DNA from: Patagioenas fasciata
Taxonomy: Eukaryota; Chordata; Aves; Columbiformes; Columbidae
NCBI RefSeq assembly: GCF_037038585.1
Contig: NW_027288732.1
Span: 2,852,001 to 2,916,000 of the forward strand
Length of the DNA: 64,000 nt
Direction of reading: 5' to 3'
Program-made: the position numbers and the translations under genes
In this document: positions 9,545 through 20,400 of the stretch, one piece after another
Layout: every line of letters begins with the position of its first letter
Numbering within the stretch: the stretch's first letter is position 1
The notes under the pieces: generated by a model
Seen by the model: the letters and a program-made list of their open reading frames with translations, nothing else
The model's database searches: none
Told to the model about the DNA's origin: nothing

Positions 9545-11533
9545 ATGGGAAACACGGCATCCGTGGAAGGAAAAATAATAGTGAAAAGTATTCTGCAGCT
9601 GGCTGCAAGAACAGGAAGAATTTTGGAAAAAGACGCGGTGGAGCGCCTTTTACTATTCGCCCAGCGTAAGGGCTGTGTTCGTTCGACGGACGAGTTTTTT
9701 TCTCCCGGTACATGGGAGGACATAGGGACCGAACTATGGGAAGCGGTTACAAGGGGGAGCCGCGAGGCTTGCGATCTCGCCGGACCCTGGCGGGAGGTCA
9801 GACAGCTAATGCAGGAAGTCTCAGAGGAGCCGGAGCTGTGTGCCGTCCCCTCGGAGCCGCCCGCCGCAAGCTGCCCACCCTCCGAGGACTCCGAAGAATC
9901 AACACCGCTGGTATGTCCCGTATCAGATCTGGAGTTCTGGGGCGGAGAGCAAATTATACCCTCTGCGCCCGTTGAGCCATTGCCTGGCTCCGACAACGAA
10001 TGGCAGCAACCAGCAAGTTTCAACAAGCCAGGACAAGTTAATCCAGCTGACGTGCCCTTGCCGGAGGACCCGATGGAACACCAGGACGGAGCGCCGCAGA
10101 ATCGCCCTGACTTCCAGGAGGAGAGCCACGTGCAGAGCCTGGAGGACTTACTGAGACCGCAGGAGAGCCAGATGCAAGGAGTTCTAGAAGCTATGAAACG
10201 ACTAGATGGCGGTAACAGTAAAACTTCGCGGTTAATAGCATATAAAAAGGCGTCAGATGCAATTAAGGACGGGCTGGAGGCAATTGGCAGAGAATGTGAA
10301 AAACGGAGAAAACAGGAAAGGGAGGGGGTGGAATTAGACCTCACTCCCGAGGAGCTCCGTATCAAAAGGGAGCAAATACAAAAATGGGCTAGACAATGTG
10401 TTGAAGATGGGATGTGGTCTGTAAGAGAAGCAGATGAATATTTGAGAGCGCGATATGGAAAAGGGCTGGAGACTGGGTTAGCAGACCAGTTTGCAAATAT
10501 GCGTCGACTTATTGATCCACAGGGAAACACAAGGGAATTGTATAGCAGTGATAATAATGATAATTTGGGTGCTGCCCCTGTGCATCAGGGTAGAGATATT
10601 CCTCGAGATCATTCTTATAATGCAGGGCAACGTTGGCAAGGAGTAATCAGAGATGCAACTATTGAAGGGATCATGTTACCTGGTAGTATTACAGCAATGC
10701 CAGTGCACATAGATAATAGAGGACAAAGGCAGTGGTCGCCTTTTGATTGGAAAACGGTTAAGCAATTGCAAAGTGCAGTTATGCAATATGGTATGGATAA
10801 TAAGCATGTGATGCAGCTAATCAATTCATTTTTCAAGGGGCAAGTACTAACTCAAACAGATATTAGGGCATTGATGGAGTTATTGCTTCCTCCAACAGGG
10901 TATTCGCTGTTCTTGGACAAGTGGCAGGGGAAAGTGGAACTGGCAGTATTAGAAAATGTTCATTTACCAGCTGATGATCCGTTGCGGTTAGCTAGCATGG
11001 ACCAGTTACTGGGTCGTGGGCAATATGCAGATGGTGCTACTCAGGCAGCACTTCATCCAAGGATTTTGCAGCAAACGCAAGGGCTTGTCTTGGCGGCAGT
11101 GAAAGAATTGGCAAATAGAGGTAACCCTGTGCCACCCTATTCTACAATAAAGCAGGATCCTGGGGAACCATATATGAAGTTTGTAGATCATTTGAAAGAA
11201 GCTATAGATGCCTCTCCTAACTTGACTCCAGAGGCAAAAGCTGCTGTGGGGAAAGATTTGGCTATGATGAATACAAACACCCAATGCCAACAGATATTAG
11301 CCGGTTTGGGAAAAACTGCTTCTTTAGCAGAGATGGTGGAAGCTTGCACACAGGTACCGATTATGCAACAGGAGGTAGAAAAAGCAAAAATACATGCTCA
11401 AGCCCACGCTGCGGCCTTGGCTGCAGCACTTAAGCCTGCAATGAAAGGTGGAAGCCCTTCTTCTTGTGGCCTAGCATGTTTTACTTGCAAACACACAGGA
11501 CATATTAAAAGAAACTGCCCTCAATATGCTTAG
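9545..11533 (+). CDS. Endogenous retroviral Gag, open
   Basis: A 662-codon open frame with no internal break. It starts Met-Gly-Asn-Thr, so Gly2 could be myristoylated as in class II matrix proteins. The acidic, proline-rich middle is followed by a capsid region with a major homology region (a Gln..Gly-Glu..Phe pattern near residue 540) just after a PPYS motif. It ends with one CCHC zinc knuckle (Cys645, Cys648, His653, Cys658). A class II Gag usually carries more nucleocapsid after the first knuckle, and the frame stops at a TAG four codons later, where the internal deletion begins, so the C-terminus is truncated. Role in a virus: particle assembly. An expressed product would lack protease and reverse transcriptase in cis. 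Whether it is expressed is unknown. Confidence 0.9.
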   Translation: MGNTASVEGKIIVKSILQLAARTGRILEKDAVERLLLFAQRKGCVRSTDEFFSPGTWEDIGTELWEAVTRGSREACDLAGPWREVRQLMQEVSEEPELCAVPSEPPAASCPPSEDSEESTPLVCPVSDLEFWGGEQIIPSAPVEPLPGSDNEWQQPASFNKPGQVNPADVPLPEDPMEHQDGAPQNRPDFQEESHVQSLEDLLRPQESQMQGVLEAMKRLDGGNSKTSRLIAYKKASDAIKDGLEAIGRECEKRRKQEREGVELDLTPEELRIKREQIQKWARQCVEDGMWSVREADEYLRARYGKGLETGLADQFANMRRLIDPQGNTRELYSSDNNDNLGAAPVHQGRDIPRDHSYNAGQRWQGVIRDATIEGIMLPGSITAMPVHIDNRGQRQWSPFDWKTVKQLQSAVMQYGMDNKHVMQLINSFFKGQVLTQTDIRALMELLLPPTGYSLFLDKWQGKVELAVLENVHLPADDPLRLASMDQLLGRGQYADGATQAALHPRILQQTQGLVLAAVKELANRGNPVPPYSTIKQDPGEPYMKFVDHLKEAIDASPNLTPEAKAAVGKDLAMMNTNTQCQQILAGLGKTASLAEMVEACTQVPIMQQEVEKAKIHAQAHAAALAAALKPAMKGGSPSSCGLACFTCKHTGHIKRNCPQYA

Positions 11534-11538
11534 CAGCA

Positions 11539-12576
11539 TTGCAAAAATGGCATAACTCTCCAGTTAATCTAGTAACAGATTCTCTTTATGTTGTGGGAAT
11601 TGTACAAAGAATACATAGAGCACTTTTGCAGCGAGTTTCCAATTCCTTGTTGTTTGAAGCATTGTTAGATTTGTGGAACGTATTAGATTATAGGACAGCA
11701 CCAGTATTTATCATGCATATAAAAAGCCATACTAACATACCAGGTGGTCTAGTAGAGGGAAACAGCATTATAGACAAACTTGTGGCAGTAGCAGATATAT
11801 CCCCTTTTGAACAAGTCAGACAAGCTCACGAATTCTTTCATCAATCCTCAGCAGCACTCTGAAAGCAGTTTACAATTACAAAGGAACAAGCTCGAGCCAT
11901 TATTGCAGCTTGTCCTGATTGTGCCCGCATAGTCCCTCTCCAACAAAAGGGAGTAAATCCTCGGGGCTTGCAGCCAGGTCAGTTATGGCAAACTGATATT
12001 ACTGAATTTGCACCATTTGGCAGACAAAAGTACATTCATGTCTCCATAGATACCTGTTCAGGACTGCTGTGGGCTACAGCCTTGACCTCAGCAAATGCAA
12101 AGGCAGTAAAACGTCATTTACTACAAGCCTTTGCTGTCATGGGTGTCCTTACACAAATCAAAACAGATAATGGTCCTGCATACCACTCTGACAGACTTGC
12201 AGCCTTCCTCACCCAGTGGAAGGTACAACACCTGTTTGGAGTCCCTTATAATTCTACCGGCCAAGCAATTATTGAGCGTGCACACCGTACATTAAAAAAT
12301 CTTTTGTCTGTTTTGAAAAAACAAGGGGGAATTGGTGTGAGCCCAGAAGAGGTATTGATGAAGGCATTGTATGTGCTGAACTGGCTTAATCCTAAAAGTG
12401 AAACTGAAATGGAACCAACACAACAATGGGAAGGTCCTATGTCACTAATAATCTGGGGAAGGGGATATGCTTGTGTTTCTACAGGTAACCACAAAAATTC
12501 GTGGATCCCAGCAAAGTGGGTGAGACCTTGGCCAGCTAACAGAGAAGAAACCGATTGCAGTGATGACAACCCTTAA
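11539..12576 (+). pseudogene. Retroviral pol remnant: RNase H end and integrase
   Basis: It begins abruptly within the C-terminal part of RNase H (TDS motif near 11,578, then the class II linker ending in the PGGLVEGN-type motif), directly after the end of gag and in a different frame, so the deletion removed the rest of gag, protease and reverse transcriptase. The integrase follows: a His-x3-His pair near 11,830-11,845 and Cys-x2-Cys near 11,910-11,922, then the catalytic Asp (codon at 11,995), Asp (12,166-12,168) and Glu (12,274-12,276) with exactly 35 residues between the last two. An in-frame TGA at 11,860-11,862 separates the zinc-binding His pair from the rest. Not functional as it stands. 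Confidence 0.88.
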
Positions 12577-12926
12577 CCCCAGACATGTTATCGCTTTAAG
12601 CAACGAATGTAGCCAATGTTGAGAATACCACTTTGTAAAACAGAGCAGTAATTATTTTTTTGTTATTGGACATGTTCACAGATATGAAGAGTTTGATTGT
12701 ATGTGTTGTTTGAACTTAAAAAGATAGAAGATTTGCAGAACAAGAAAATAACAGAAGATATTGGGTTTTTTGGGGTGAATGCCTTGTTTGGTTAAAAGGA
12801 ATATTGAAAACAGGTTTGTTCTTGTTAATTGTAATTGTATTAGCCTTTATGTTCTTACCCTGTATTTCACACTGTATTTAAAGCATGATACGGCGTATTG
12901 TTAATATTAAATAAAAGAGAGGGAGA
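12577..12926 (+). pseudogene. Env transmembrane-anchor scrap and 3' untranslated region
   Basis: Between integrase and the 3' LTR only about 350 bases remain. A frame ending in TAA at 12,879-12,881 encodes a hydrophobic run (codons about 12,805-12,860, rich in Leu, Ile and Val) with the look of an Env TM anchor and short tail. The surface protein and most of TM are gone. AT-rich sequence and a polypurine tract (about 12,913-12,926, AAAAGAGAGGGAGA-like) complete the stretch. Confidence 0.6.
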
Positions 12927-13254
12927 TGTAGTGGCAGAGCCCCCCCCGCCCCAGGGGGATGGCGTTGTCGCCAGCCTGGCTGAGAGGTGAAGCCAGAGGC
13001 AAAAGAAACTGAAGGAGCACCATTAGAAGGTAATAATGAGTGAGCAATCGCTGGACACATGCGTGCAGAGCGCGTGGACAGTACATGCAGCCTATCATGT
13101 TATTGTATAACACGAGTTACAACCAGTCACATTGTTGTAAGACACGTGGACAGGGCAGCTTTGCTATAAAGCCAGCCCGGTCTGACAATAAAGCGAACTC
13201 TGTGAACACCATATTGGTGTGTCAGGTTCCGTGGCTCGCATGGATAAAGCAACA
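12927..13254 (+). repeat. 3' LTR of class II provirus
   Basis: 328 bases, same TGTAGTGGCAGAG start and AAAGCAACA end as the 5' LTR. It has several G-to-A type differences from the 5' copy (for example CACGAG for GCGAG and AAGACAC for AAGGCGC) and lacks the 7-base repeat. Confidence 0.93.
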
Positions 13255-14000
13255 AAAGGGATGATCACTTCTCTAGTCCTGCTAAAGCTCTGATTGAATC
13301 AAGGCTTGAACACCTTGGTGTGACCCAGTTGGTGACAGGTTGGACTGCAGACTCCTGAGGTCCCTTCAACCTCAGTTCTCCTATGATCCCATGGTGATGT
13401 TGGGCTCTGTTTCTAAGTGGAGCAGAGCAGACGATGATGGGGCAGGATCCACCTGTGCTGTAGGTGACCATCTAAACCAACATCTCAGCCAGGGAACCAG
13501 CCAACACCTCAGTGTGACTCGCTCTGGGGAAAGTGTGAGGAGTCCTGGGCAGGGAAGGTTGAGAGGGCATGGGGCACTATGCAAGACCAAAATGATCTTG
13601 GTGTAATGCCTGCAGACCCATCAGATGTCAGTTAATTTCAATGAAAATTAAAAGAAGAAGAACTGAAGACAAAGATCCAAAGCAAAGGATTCTGTCCACA
13701 TACTTTTTATTAATTAAATTACTAATTTTAAAATCTTTGTAGGGGAGTTACTTTTCTTCGAAAAGGAGTTTTCCAGAACTGGGCATGGATTTAGGACACA
13801 AATGTCTTGAGCTCCAGGGACACGAACACCTGGTGCCAGTGTAGATGCCCTGGGAACCCCTGCCCAGACTCCACCTGCATTGCAAGGTGCTCTGGTCTCC
13901 CTATGTCCTGCTGGGATCAGCTGTTTAGGTCCAGGGTGCTCTCTTCTTTTGGGCTGTCAGTTCAGCACAACTGCAGTTATGGGGGGGGATGGCACTGAGT
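13255..14000 (+). repeat. 700-base module M4, copy 1
   Basis: Non-coding. It matches 16,250-16,965 in the opposite orientation and 50,330-51,030 in the same orientation (shared pieces include CTTCTCTAGTCCTGCTAAAGC and CCAGAACTGGGCATGGATTTA). It begins exactly at the end of the provirus. The similar 88-97 codon frames in the copies diverge at their ends and have no recognisable domain. Confidence 0.75.
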
Positions 14001-14290
14001 ATCATATATTTTACTTGATGTATATCTTAGTATAAGTATATTATTAGTAGTAGTGTATTACTTTTATTATTTTCATTTTCTTATTATTTTTTTTTTAAAC
14101 TCACAAGTTTCTCCCTTCCCTTTCAGTTCTCGCCCTTACCCCACTTGTGGACTGGGAGCAGGATGTGAGCAGCTCTCATGGTCTTACTTGGTGGCTGTGG
14201 TAAAACCATGACAGGAAGGGGCAGTCATAGCTTCAAAAACCTGAAAATCATTTTCCAAGATGATGCCTTTTATTTTATTTTATTTTACTT
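14000..14290. other. AT-rich spacer
   Basis: AT-rich with T-rich runs near 14,060-14,100 and 14,270-14,290. No gene or identifiable repeat seen. Confidence 0.6.
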
Positions 14291-14830
14291 TTTTTGGTAG
14301 AGGGAAGAGCAGGAGAAAAAAAAAAACATCAGAAACTGCAGCTCTGGAGGTCCAGAGTGGAGCTCAGGATAAAGAAATGTCATTCTGAGCACAGTGCTGT
14401 GGTCATTCAGAGGGACCCTGGATCAGCCATGACTTTGTGTTCCAAGGAACAGCTGGTGAGGATGGAGAGACAGCAGCACAGGTGGGGACACACTAGGGTG
14501 AGAACAAGGTGGGGAAGCGCATGGGGTGTCTGCAGCCTGTGGGGAAACAGCCACAGGCCTGGGACAGTGTAGAATGGACCATGGTGGAGATGGCCAAGGG
14601 TGCTGGCAAGGCTGGATGTCCCTGCAAGAGCCAAGGTCTTTGTCCCCTTGGCTATGCCTGATGTTTCTGCCACCGAGGTCTAAGAGGAGACACATGGTTG
14701 TCATGGCCATGGCACCCATTGCCTCCTTGCACCCCCAGGGAGTGTCACACCATTGTCCTGCACTGGGCATTGCACTGCCCACATCCCCAGGAGGAGCCCT
14801 GAGCCACAGGTGAGGGACAGGATCTCCCTT
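14290..14830 (-). repeat. Duplicon module M3, copy at 14.3 kb
   Basis: Opposite orientation to the copy at 4.6 kb. It includes the GGGACAAAGACC-type landmark (CAAGGTCTTTGTCCCCTTGG near 14,633). Non-coding; see the copy at 4.6 kb for the family. Confidence 0.5.
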
Positions 14831-14999
14831 CCTAGGGGCAGGGGCTCAAGGCTTGGCCATTGTCCTTCATGAAACAAACCAAGGGTTTTCTCAGCATCAG
14901 ACCTGCTGCACTTTGCCTTTGCCCGATGCAATCACTGCCTCCAATTATCTGCTCTAACGAGTCCCCGGGGAGGCTTTGTCAGTAACAGCCCTCAGTGGG

Positions 15000-15240
15000 G
15001 CCCATTAATGCTTCAAGGTACTTTGGAGTTTGCTTCTGACTTGGACTTCTTGAGCAGATTCTTCAGTCTCTCCTTGGTATCTGAGGTTCATGGACTCAGC
15101 ACCAAATACACCATGGGGCTCGTTAAAACACAGAAAGCCCTAATGAGCAATGTTTCTTTCTCTAATTTTCTTACAATCTTCCAGACTTGTAGAACTAACT
15201 GGGGAGGTTTCAATGGGACACTTGCTGATGAAAATTTCAA
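15000..15240 (+). repeat. Duplicon module M2, copy at 15.0 kb
   Basis: Same module as 4,160-4,620 and 52,010-52,260, inverted relative to both (GACTCAGCACCAAATACACCA near 15,094). Non-coding. Confidence 0.5.
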
Positions 15241-15960
15241 AAAAGATCTCATAAAGGAGAGTTTTTTCTTTCAAGGGTGTTTTCTGCACAGGCAGGAGAA
15301 CAGTCCCTGGAGGCTGGACACTGTATGGACAACCTCGCTCCTCACCCCGACCCCCAGTCTGCCGGTTCCCTCACTGACCACCAGAGACCGCATCACTTCT
15401 CCTCACATCAGACTTCTCCACTGAGCTCTGCAGGAGATGCTGCAGCTCCTGTGCACCAGCTCCACCTGCTCTCCTGTGCAAACACTGCACAGTTTAACAA
15501 ACAGTAAAACACTTTCCTCAGCTGTGTGTGTAAGCTGGATCTGATGAGGTCCACCATCCACAAGGGACATCCACACAAGAACTGGTTTAGACAGAGAGAC
15601 AGGAAAGGATAGCAATAAACCCAATGAATGTGTTGACTGCCATGTTAATTAGAGCTCTGAAGAATGGGGCAAGTTTGTAACTCCCTGAAGCTCAAAGCAG
15701 AAACCAGACAGTTGAGAGGCAACAGAATGACCAAAGAGCAAGTGGAGGAGAAACCTGAGTGTGCTGGGAAGGGCAAAGGTCCAGACAGTCTGCTGGAAAG
15801 TTGTCCTTTGACAGGGACATTGAATCAGGAGAGGTGGGAACTCCTGAATGACGAGGGAGATGAAAAAATAGAGTGTTGATAATAGAAGTACAGGGGAAGA
15901 CCGATATTTCTTTTTCTACCCTTAGTACACTTCCCCATAATTCACTTTTTGGCCTTTTAT
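15240..15960 (-). repeat. Duplicon module M1, copy at 15.2 kb
   Basis: Inverted counterpart of 51,235-51,980 (for example TTGTAACTCCCTGAAGCTCAAAGCAG near 15,676 against its complement near 51,475). Non-coding. Confidence 0.6.
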
Positions 15961-16215
15961 TTTTTTTAATTAATATGTTAAAAAGAACAAACCACACTCA
16001 AACCCACACAAACAAACAAACAAACAAAAACCCAAACAAATAAAAAACAATAACTAAACAAAAATCTCCAATCAAACAAACAAAGAAAAAAAAAAAACAG
16101 GAGAAACAAATACCCCACAAAACCAAAGCAAAAACAACAAAAAAAACAAACCCAACAAAACAACAACCAAAACCAAAACAGCAGGAACAACAACAACAAA
16201 ACAAAGCAGACATCA
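15960..16215. repeat. A/C-rich simple repeat, (CAAA)n-like
   Basis: Irregular CAAA and CAAAA repeats. The opposite arm has a T/G-rich counterpart at 51,040-51,210. Long Phe-rich minus-strand frames are artefacts. Confidence 0.9.
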
Positions 16216-16249
16216 AGTCATCAGCTGTCTCATCATTAACAGCCAGTGC

Positions 16250-16890
16250 CAGTTTAGGGGCCCCAGTGTACCTGAGGTGCTGGCCTGGGATTGGCATCTA
16301 TCACACAGGACCTGGGGAGACCAGAGCACTTTGCAATGCAGGTGGAGCCTGGGCAGGGCTTCCCAGGGCATCTACACTGGCACCAGGTGTTTGTGTCTCT
16401 GGAGCTGAAGACATCTGTGTCTTAAATCCATGCCCAGTTCTGGAAAACTCTTTCCTTTTCAAAGAAAAGAAAGCCCCCGTAAAGAAAAATAAAGAGAAGT
16501 ATGTTGACACCTTCCTTTGCTTTGGATCTTTGTCTTCAGTTCTTCTTATTTTAATTTTCATTGACATTAACTGACATCTGATGGGCCTACAATCATTAAG
16601 CCAAGATCATTTTGTGTCTTACATAGCGCCCCATGCCCTCTAAACCTTCCCTCCCCAGGACTACTCACACTTTGCCCAGAGCGAGTCACACTGAGGTGTT
16701 GGCTGGTTCCCTGGCTGAGATGTTGGTTTAGATGGTCACCTACAGCACAGGTGGATTCTGCCCCATCATCGTCTGCTCTGCTCCAGTTAGAAATAGAGCC
16801 CAACATCACCATGGGATCATAAGAGAACTGAGGTTGAAGGGACCTCAGGAGTCTGCAGTCCAACCTGTCACCAACTGGGTTACACCAAGG
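16250..16890 (-). repeat. 700-base module M4, copy 2 (inverted)
   Basis: Reverse complement of 13,255-14,000 with the mirror centre near 15.1 kb, giving a smaller inverted repeat inside the left arm. It pairs with 50,390-51,030 of the right arm. Non-coding. Confidence 0.75.
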
Positions 16891-17490
16891 TGTTCAAGCC
16901 TTGATCCAATCCGAGCTTTAGCAGGACTAGAGAAGCGATCGTCCCTTTGTACTCGGCACTGGTGAGGCTGCATCTTCAATCCTGGGGTCAGTTTTAGGCC
17001 CCTCATGGCAAGGAAGACATTGAGGTGCTGGAGAGAGTTCAGAGGAGGGCGACAAGGCTGGTGAAGGGTCTGGAGCACCAGTCTTATGAGGAGCGGTTGA
17101 GGGAGCTGGGGCTGTTCAGCTTGAGAAAAGGAGGCTGAGGGGAGACCTTGTCGCTGTCCACAACTGCCTGAAAGGTGGTTCTGTCATGGTGGGTGTTGGT
17201 CTCTTCTCCCAAGTAGCAAGTGATAGGACAAGAGGAAATGGCCTCAAGCTGCACCCGGGGAAGTTTAGATTGGATATTAGGTAAAAAAAATTCTTCAGGG
17301 AAAGGGTTTAGAAACAACAGAACAGACTGCCCAGCGAGGTTGTGCAGTCACCATCACTGAAAGTGTTTAAAAGACAGATAGATGATGCTCTTAAGGACAT
17401 GGTTTAGTGCCAGATTTAGGTTATGGTTGGAATGATGATCTTAAGGGTCTCTTCCAACCACAATTATTCTCTGATTCTATGATAAGTCAT
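16890..17490 (+). repeat. CR1 LINE 3' fragment
   Basis: Contains the familiar CR1 ORF2 end (GAGGTGCTGGAGAGAGTTCAGAGGAGGG-like text near 17,018) and 3' UTR, and finishes with ATTCTCTGATTCTATGATAA, the CR1 terminal octamer type. It is 5'-truncated as usual. Its mirror copy is 49,806-50,390. Confidence 0.88.
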
Positions 17491-18040
17491 TTATGGTATT
17501 TTTCTTTCTCAGAGGACCATGCAACCTCCCTGAGAGCCAGGACTTTTCTGAGGTGCTTGAGAGATGTCTCACGGTCACACCAGCCAGTTCCACCAGCACC
17601 TGTCTGTTCCTTCCCAGACCAAACCTTTTCTCCATATCCCAACCTTCCAGGCGAATTTCTGGGACACAGCAAATGCTGTCCAGGTCCTCTGGGCCTGTTC
17701 AGAAGAGAGCAGCAGGCCAACATGTTGATGGACTCCCTGTGCATTTCAAAGCTTTCCTGACCATTTTTCTCAATGCTCCACTTACACCCAAACTTTCTGG
17801 TCCTTGAACTGTACATGAGGGCATTGAGCAGGGATGCGGGGATGGTGCAGGAAAAAGGCTTTGTCAAACTGTCTTGGGAGGGCTATTCTGGACATCCCAC
17901 AGTCAAGGATGAGGTTGCTGGAGAAACCAGTAGCATTGGTGAGAGGCCCAGATGGAGAAGGCCTTGTGCCTGTCTACAGTGGAGGAGAGCAGTGATGCAT
18001 TCATGGGATGCCCATGAGAACAGGAAGGGAACAAATGGCT
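17490..18040. other. Non-coding arm DNA
   Basis: Paired with 49,260-49,800 of the right arm. Open frames exist in several phases but differ in length between the arms. No gene recognised. Confidence 0.55.
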
Positions 18041-18330
18041 CCAGGGGACAAAATACCTTCGAGCCAGTTCTTTACCCATCACAGATACACCATCCAGGCC
18101 ATGAGCTGCAGCTTCTCCAGGAGATGCTGTGGGATACGGTGTCAAAGGCTTTACTGCAGTCTAAGGACACAACACCCACAGCCTGTGTGGCGGATTCACT
18201 CCCCACGACAGACTTTCCCTCATCTGCTCAGCCGGTCACCTTGTCATAGAAGGAGATCAGGCTGGTCAAGCAGGACCTGCCTTTCACAAAGCCATGCTGA
18301 TTGGGCCCGATTGCTCGTCTCGTATGTGTG
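18040..18330 (-). repeat. CR1 reverse-transcriptase fragment
   Basis: The minus strand encodes a GFVKGRSCLTSLISFYDK motif and then a SKAFDTVSH motif separated by stops and frameshifts, both standard CR1 ORF2 reverse-transcriptase text. The right-arm copy is about 48,955-49,215 on the plus strand. Confidence 0.82.
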
Positions 18331-18650
18331 ACCTCACAGTCCTTTCCCAGCCATGTTCCTGCTGTTGGCCTATCCCCTGCAGAGTCAGAAGTGACCTCAC
18401 AGTCCCCTCCACAGCCATTGGCTTCCTGCTGGACTATGAGTTCCTGAGACACAAGTGACCACATGGCATCGTACCCAGCCATCACCCTCCTTGTGCTCCA
18501 GTGTGTGAGCAGATAAAACTGAGCTGCTTTCATCAAATGTATCCAATAGATTTCCTATCAAGGGTTTGAGTGGAGAAACGTTCCTCAGAGGAGCTGTTGT
18601 GTTTACTCTGGGGCATTATATATCTCTCTTGATAGAGCTGTCCAAGGAAA
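18330..18650. other. Non-coding arm DNA
   Basis: Pairs with about 48,640-48,960. It includes a short segment on the pattern of GTGACCTCACAGTCC repeated at 18,328 and 18,392. No gene seen. Confidence 0.5.
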
Positions 18651-18745
18651 AGATTCATGGAATCCTACAATAGCGCAGGTTGGAAGAGACCCCTGAACAC
18701 CATCTCTTTCCCACTGACTTTTATGGCACCCCAAGGAATAGCTGA
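18650..18745 (-). repeat. CR1 3' tail fragment
   Basis: ATTCATGGAATCCTACAATAGC followed by GGTTGGAAGAGACCCCTGAA reads as a CR1 3' end on the minus strand. The right-arm copy is 48,520-48,600. Confidence 0.65.
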
Positions 18746-18748
18746 CAG

Positions 18749-19252
18749 TGATAGTAATCAACCTTGCGAAATGTTTTTTTTCCATGGAACAGGACAGAAT
18801 GGATCTTCCCTGAATATCGCTGGATCTGTTACAGTTGAATAAATATTAGGATAGCAACCAGCCCTGTAGCCATACAACTCTTGTAATCAGTAACCAAACT
18901 CTGTTCTTAAAGCTGACATAGATTTATGGTATATTCTTACAAGGCAGGTAGCTGTAACCGAGCCTTATTCTTAAGGTGGACATAGATTTACGATATATTC
19001 TTTTAAAGTTGGTACCGTAGAAAATAACTGATAATTATAGCATCTTTTAGATAGAAAGTTTGTGTTAGAATAGGTGTGGGATATGCTAATGGTTGTCAGG
19101 GCTGTAATGAATATGTATGTGACTGACTTGTATAACAAGGTATGGTCTGAATCAGCTGTTCGAAGCTTTGGGTGCGAACCCCTGGTTTCCCAGCGCTGAA
19201 ATAAAGCACCGCATAGAACTACGCCCGTGGTTATGTGTCCTGATTGCGAACA
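18749..19252 (+). mobile_element. Solo LTR, class I-like, private to left arm
   Basis: 504 bases beginning TGATAGTAATC and ending TTGCGAACA, with AATAAA at 19,200-19,205. It is flanked by the 4-base duplication ACAG (18,745-18,748 and 19,253-19,256), the size made by gammaretrovirus-type integrases. The right arm is uninterrupted here (near 48,512, where a CCCAAGGGAGCACAAATG stretch runs on), so the insertion came after the inverted duplication. Confidence 0.8.
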
Positions 19253-19368
19253 ACAGCATTTGTGCTCCCTTGGGTTCATCTCACCACATGCACACAGTGG
19301 ACATGCACATTATGTGTGTGTTTACATCTCATCTGTACAATGAAAAAATGGACTTTTGACCTAGTGTT

Positions 19369-19735
19369 TCATAGAATCATAGAAATTTAGGGTTGGGAGG
19401 GGCACACGAGGATCATCGAGTCCAACTCCTGTCCCTGCACAGGACACCCCACAGGTCACCCCGTGTGTCTGAGGACGTTGTCCAGTCTCTTCTTGAACAC
19501 TGTCAGGTTGGGGCTGTGACACCTCCCTGGGAACCTGTTCAGTGTCCAGCACCTCTGGGTGAAGAACCTTTTCCTCATGTCCAACGTGAACCTCCTGGCA
19601 CATCTTCTGCCATTCCCTTGGGTTCTGTCATTGGTCACCAGAGAGAAGAGATCAGTACCTTCCCTTCCTTCTCCCCTCGTGAGGAAGCTGTAGCCACCGT
19701 GAGGTCTCCTTTTAGTCTTCTCTTCAGCTCTGATG
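19369..19735 (-). repeat. CR1 LINE 3' fragment
   Basis: Starts with TCATAGAATCATAGAAATTT, the reversed CR1 terminal repeat, followed by typical CR1 3' UTR text (AGTCCAACTCCTGTCCCTGCAC near 19,421). The mirror copy is 48,035-48,408. Confidence 0.88.
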
Positions 19736-19739
19736 CTGA

Positions 19740-20400
19740 GAAACCCCTTGGTTTGCTTTCTGAAGCAGAAAGGAGAAGCCATGACCTTCAGGCAATGGGA
19801 AGGGGGATCCTGTCCCTCACACACGGCTCAGGGCTCTTCCTGGGACTGTGGGATGTGGGTGTGCAAGGCCGAGGGAAGGACAACACTGGTACAACAACTT
19901 CCAGCTTCCCCATGGGGCTGCAAGGAGGCAACGAGGCCACAGTGCCATGAGGACAACATGGCTTCTCCTGGGCCTCAGTGGCAGAGACAACTGCCATGGC
20001 CAAGGGGACAGAGACCTGGGTTCTGTGGGTCCCTTCCAGCCTTACCAGCGCCCTTTGCCGTCTCCACCACAGGCTGTTCTACACGGTCCTACCCCTGCCC
20101 CTCTTTCCCTGCAGGCTGCAGACACCCATCTCGCTTCCCCACCTGCTCTCACCCCAGCATTTCTGCACCTTCACTGCTGTGTCTGCACCCTCACTGGCTG
20201 CTCTTGGAACACAAACCATGGGCTGATCCAGCTCCCTCTGGGTGACCTCTTGCATCACAGCACTGCCCTTCCACTGACATTTCTTCCTCTGATATCCAGT
20301 CCTCACTTTCCAAACTGTACTATGTGATATTTTTTTCCCTCTTCTGCTTTTTCCCACTACAAAGGAATACTCAGCCACCTCAGGAACTGCCCTTCATGCA
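19740..20400 (+). repeat. Duplicon module M3, copy at 19.8 kb
   Basis: Pairs with 46,990-47,985 of the right arm, where a solo LTR splits it. GCCATGGCCAAGGGGACAGA lies near 19,994. Non-coding. Confidence 0.55.

Larger units (their letters stand above)
9074..13254 (+). mobile_element. Class II (ERVK-like) endogenous retrovirus, internally deleted
   Basis: A 4.2 kb provirus: 5' LTR, tRNA-Trp primer site, complete gag, fused remnant of RNase H and integrase, a scrap of env membrane anchor, polypurine tract and 3' LTR. Protease, reverse transcriptase and nearly all env are missing. The two LTRs differ at roughly 15 positions plus a 7-base indel by eye, so it is not recent. The flanking six bases differ (GGTCAG before, AAAGGG after), so there is no target-site duplication. 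The two flanks belong to different duplicons. Confidence 0.93.

Noticed and set aside
15978..16297. Phe/Cys-rich hydrophobic frames resembling membrane proteins
   Set aside because: Translations of a CAAA-type simple repeat; the right-arm counterpart shows the same on the other strand.
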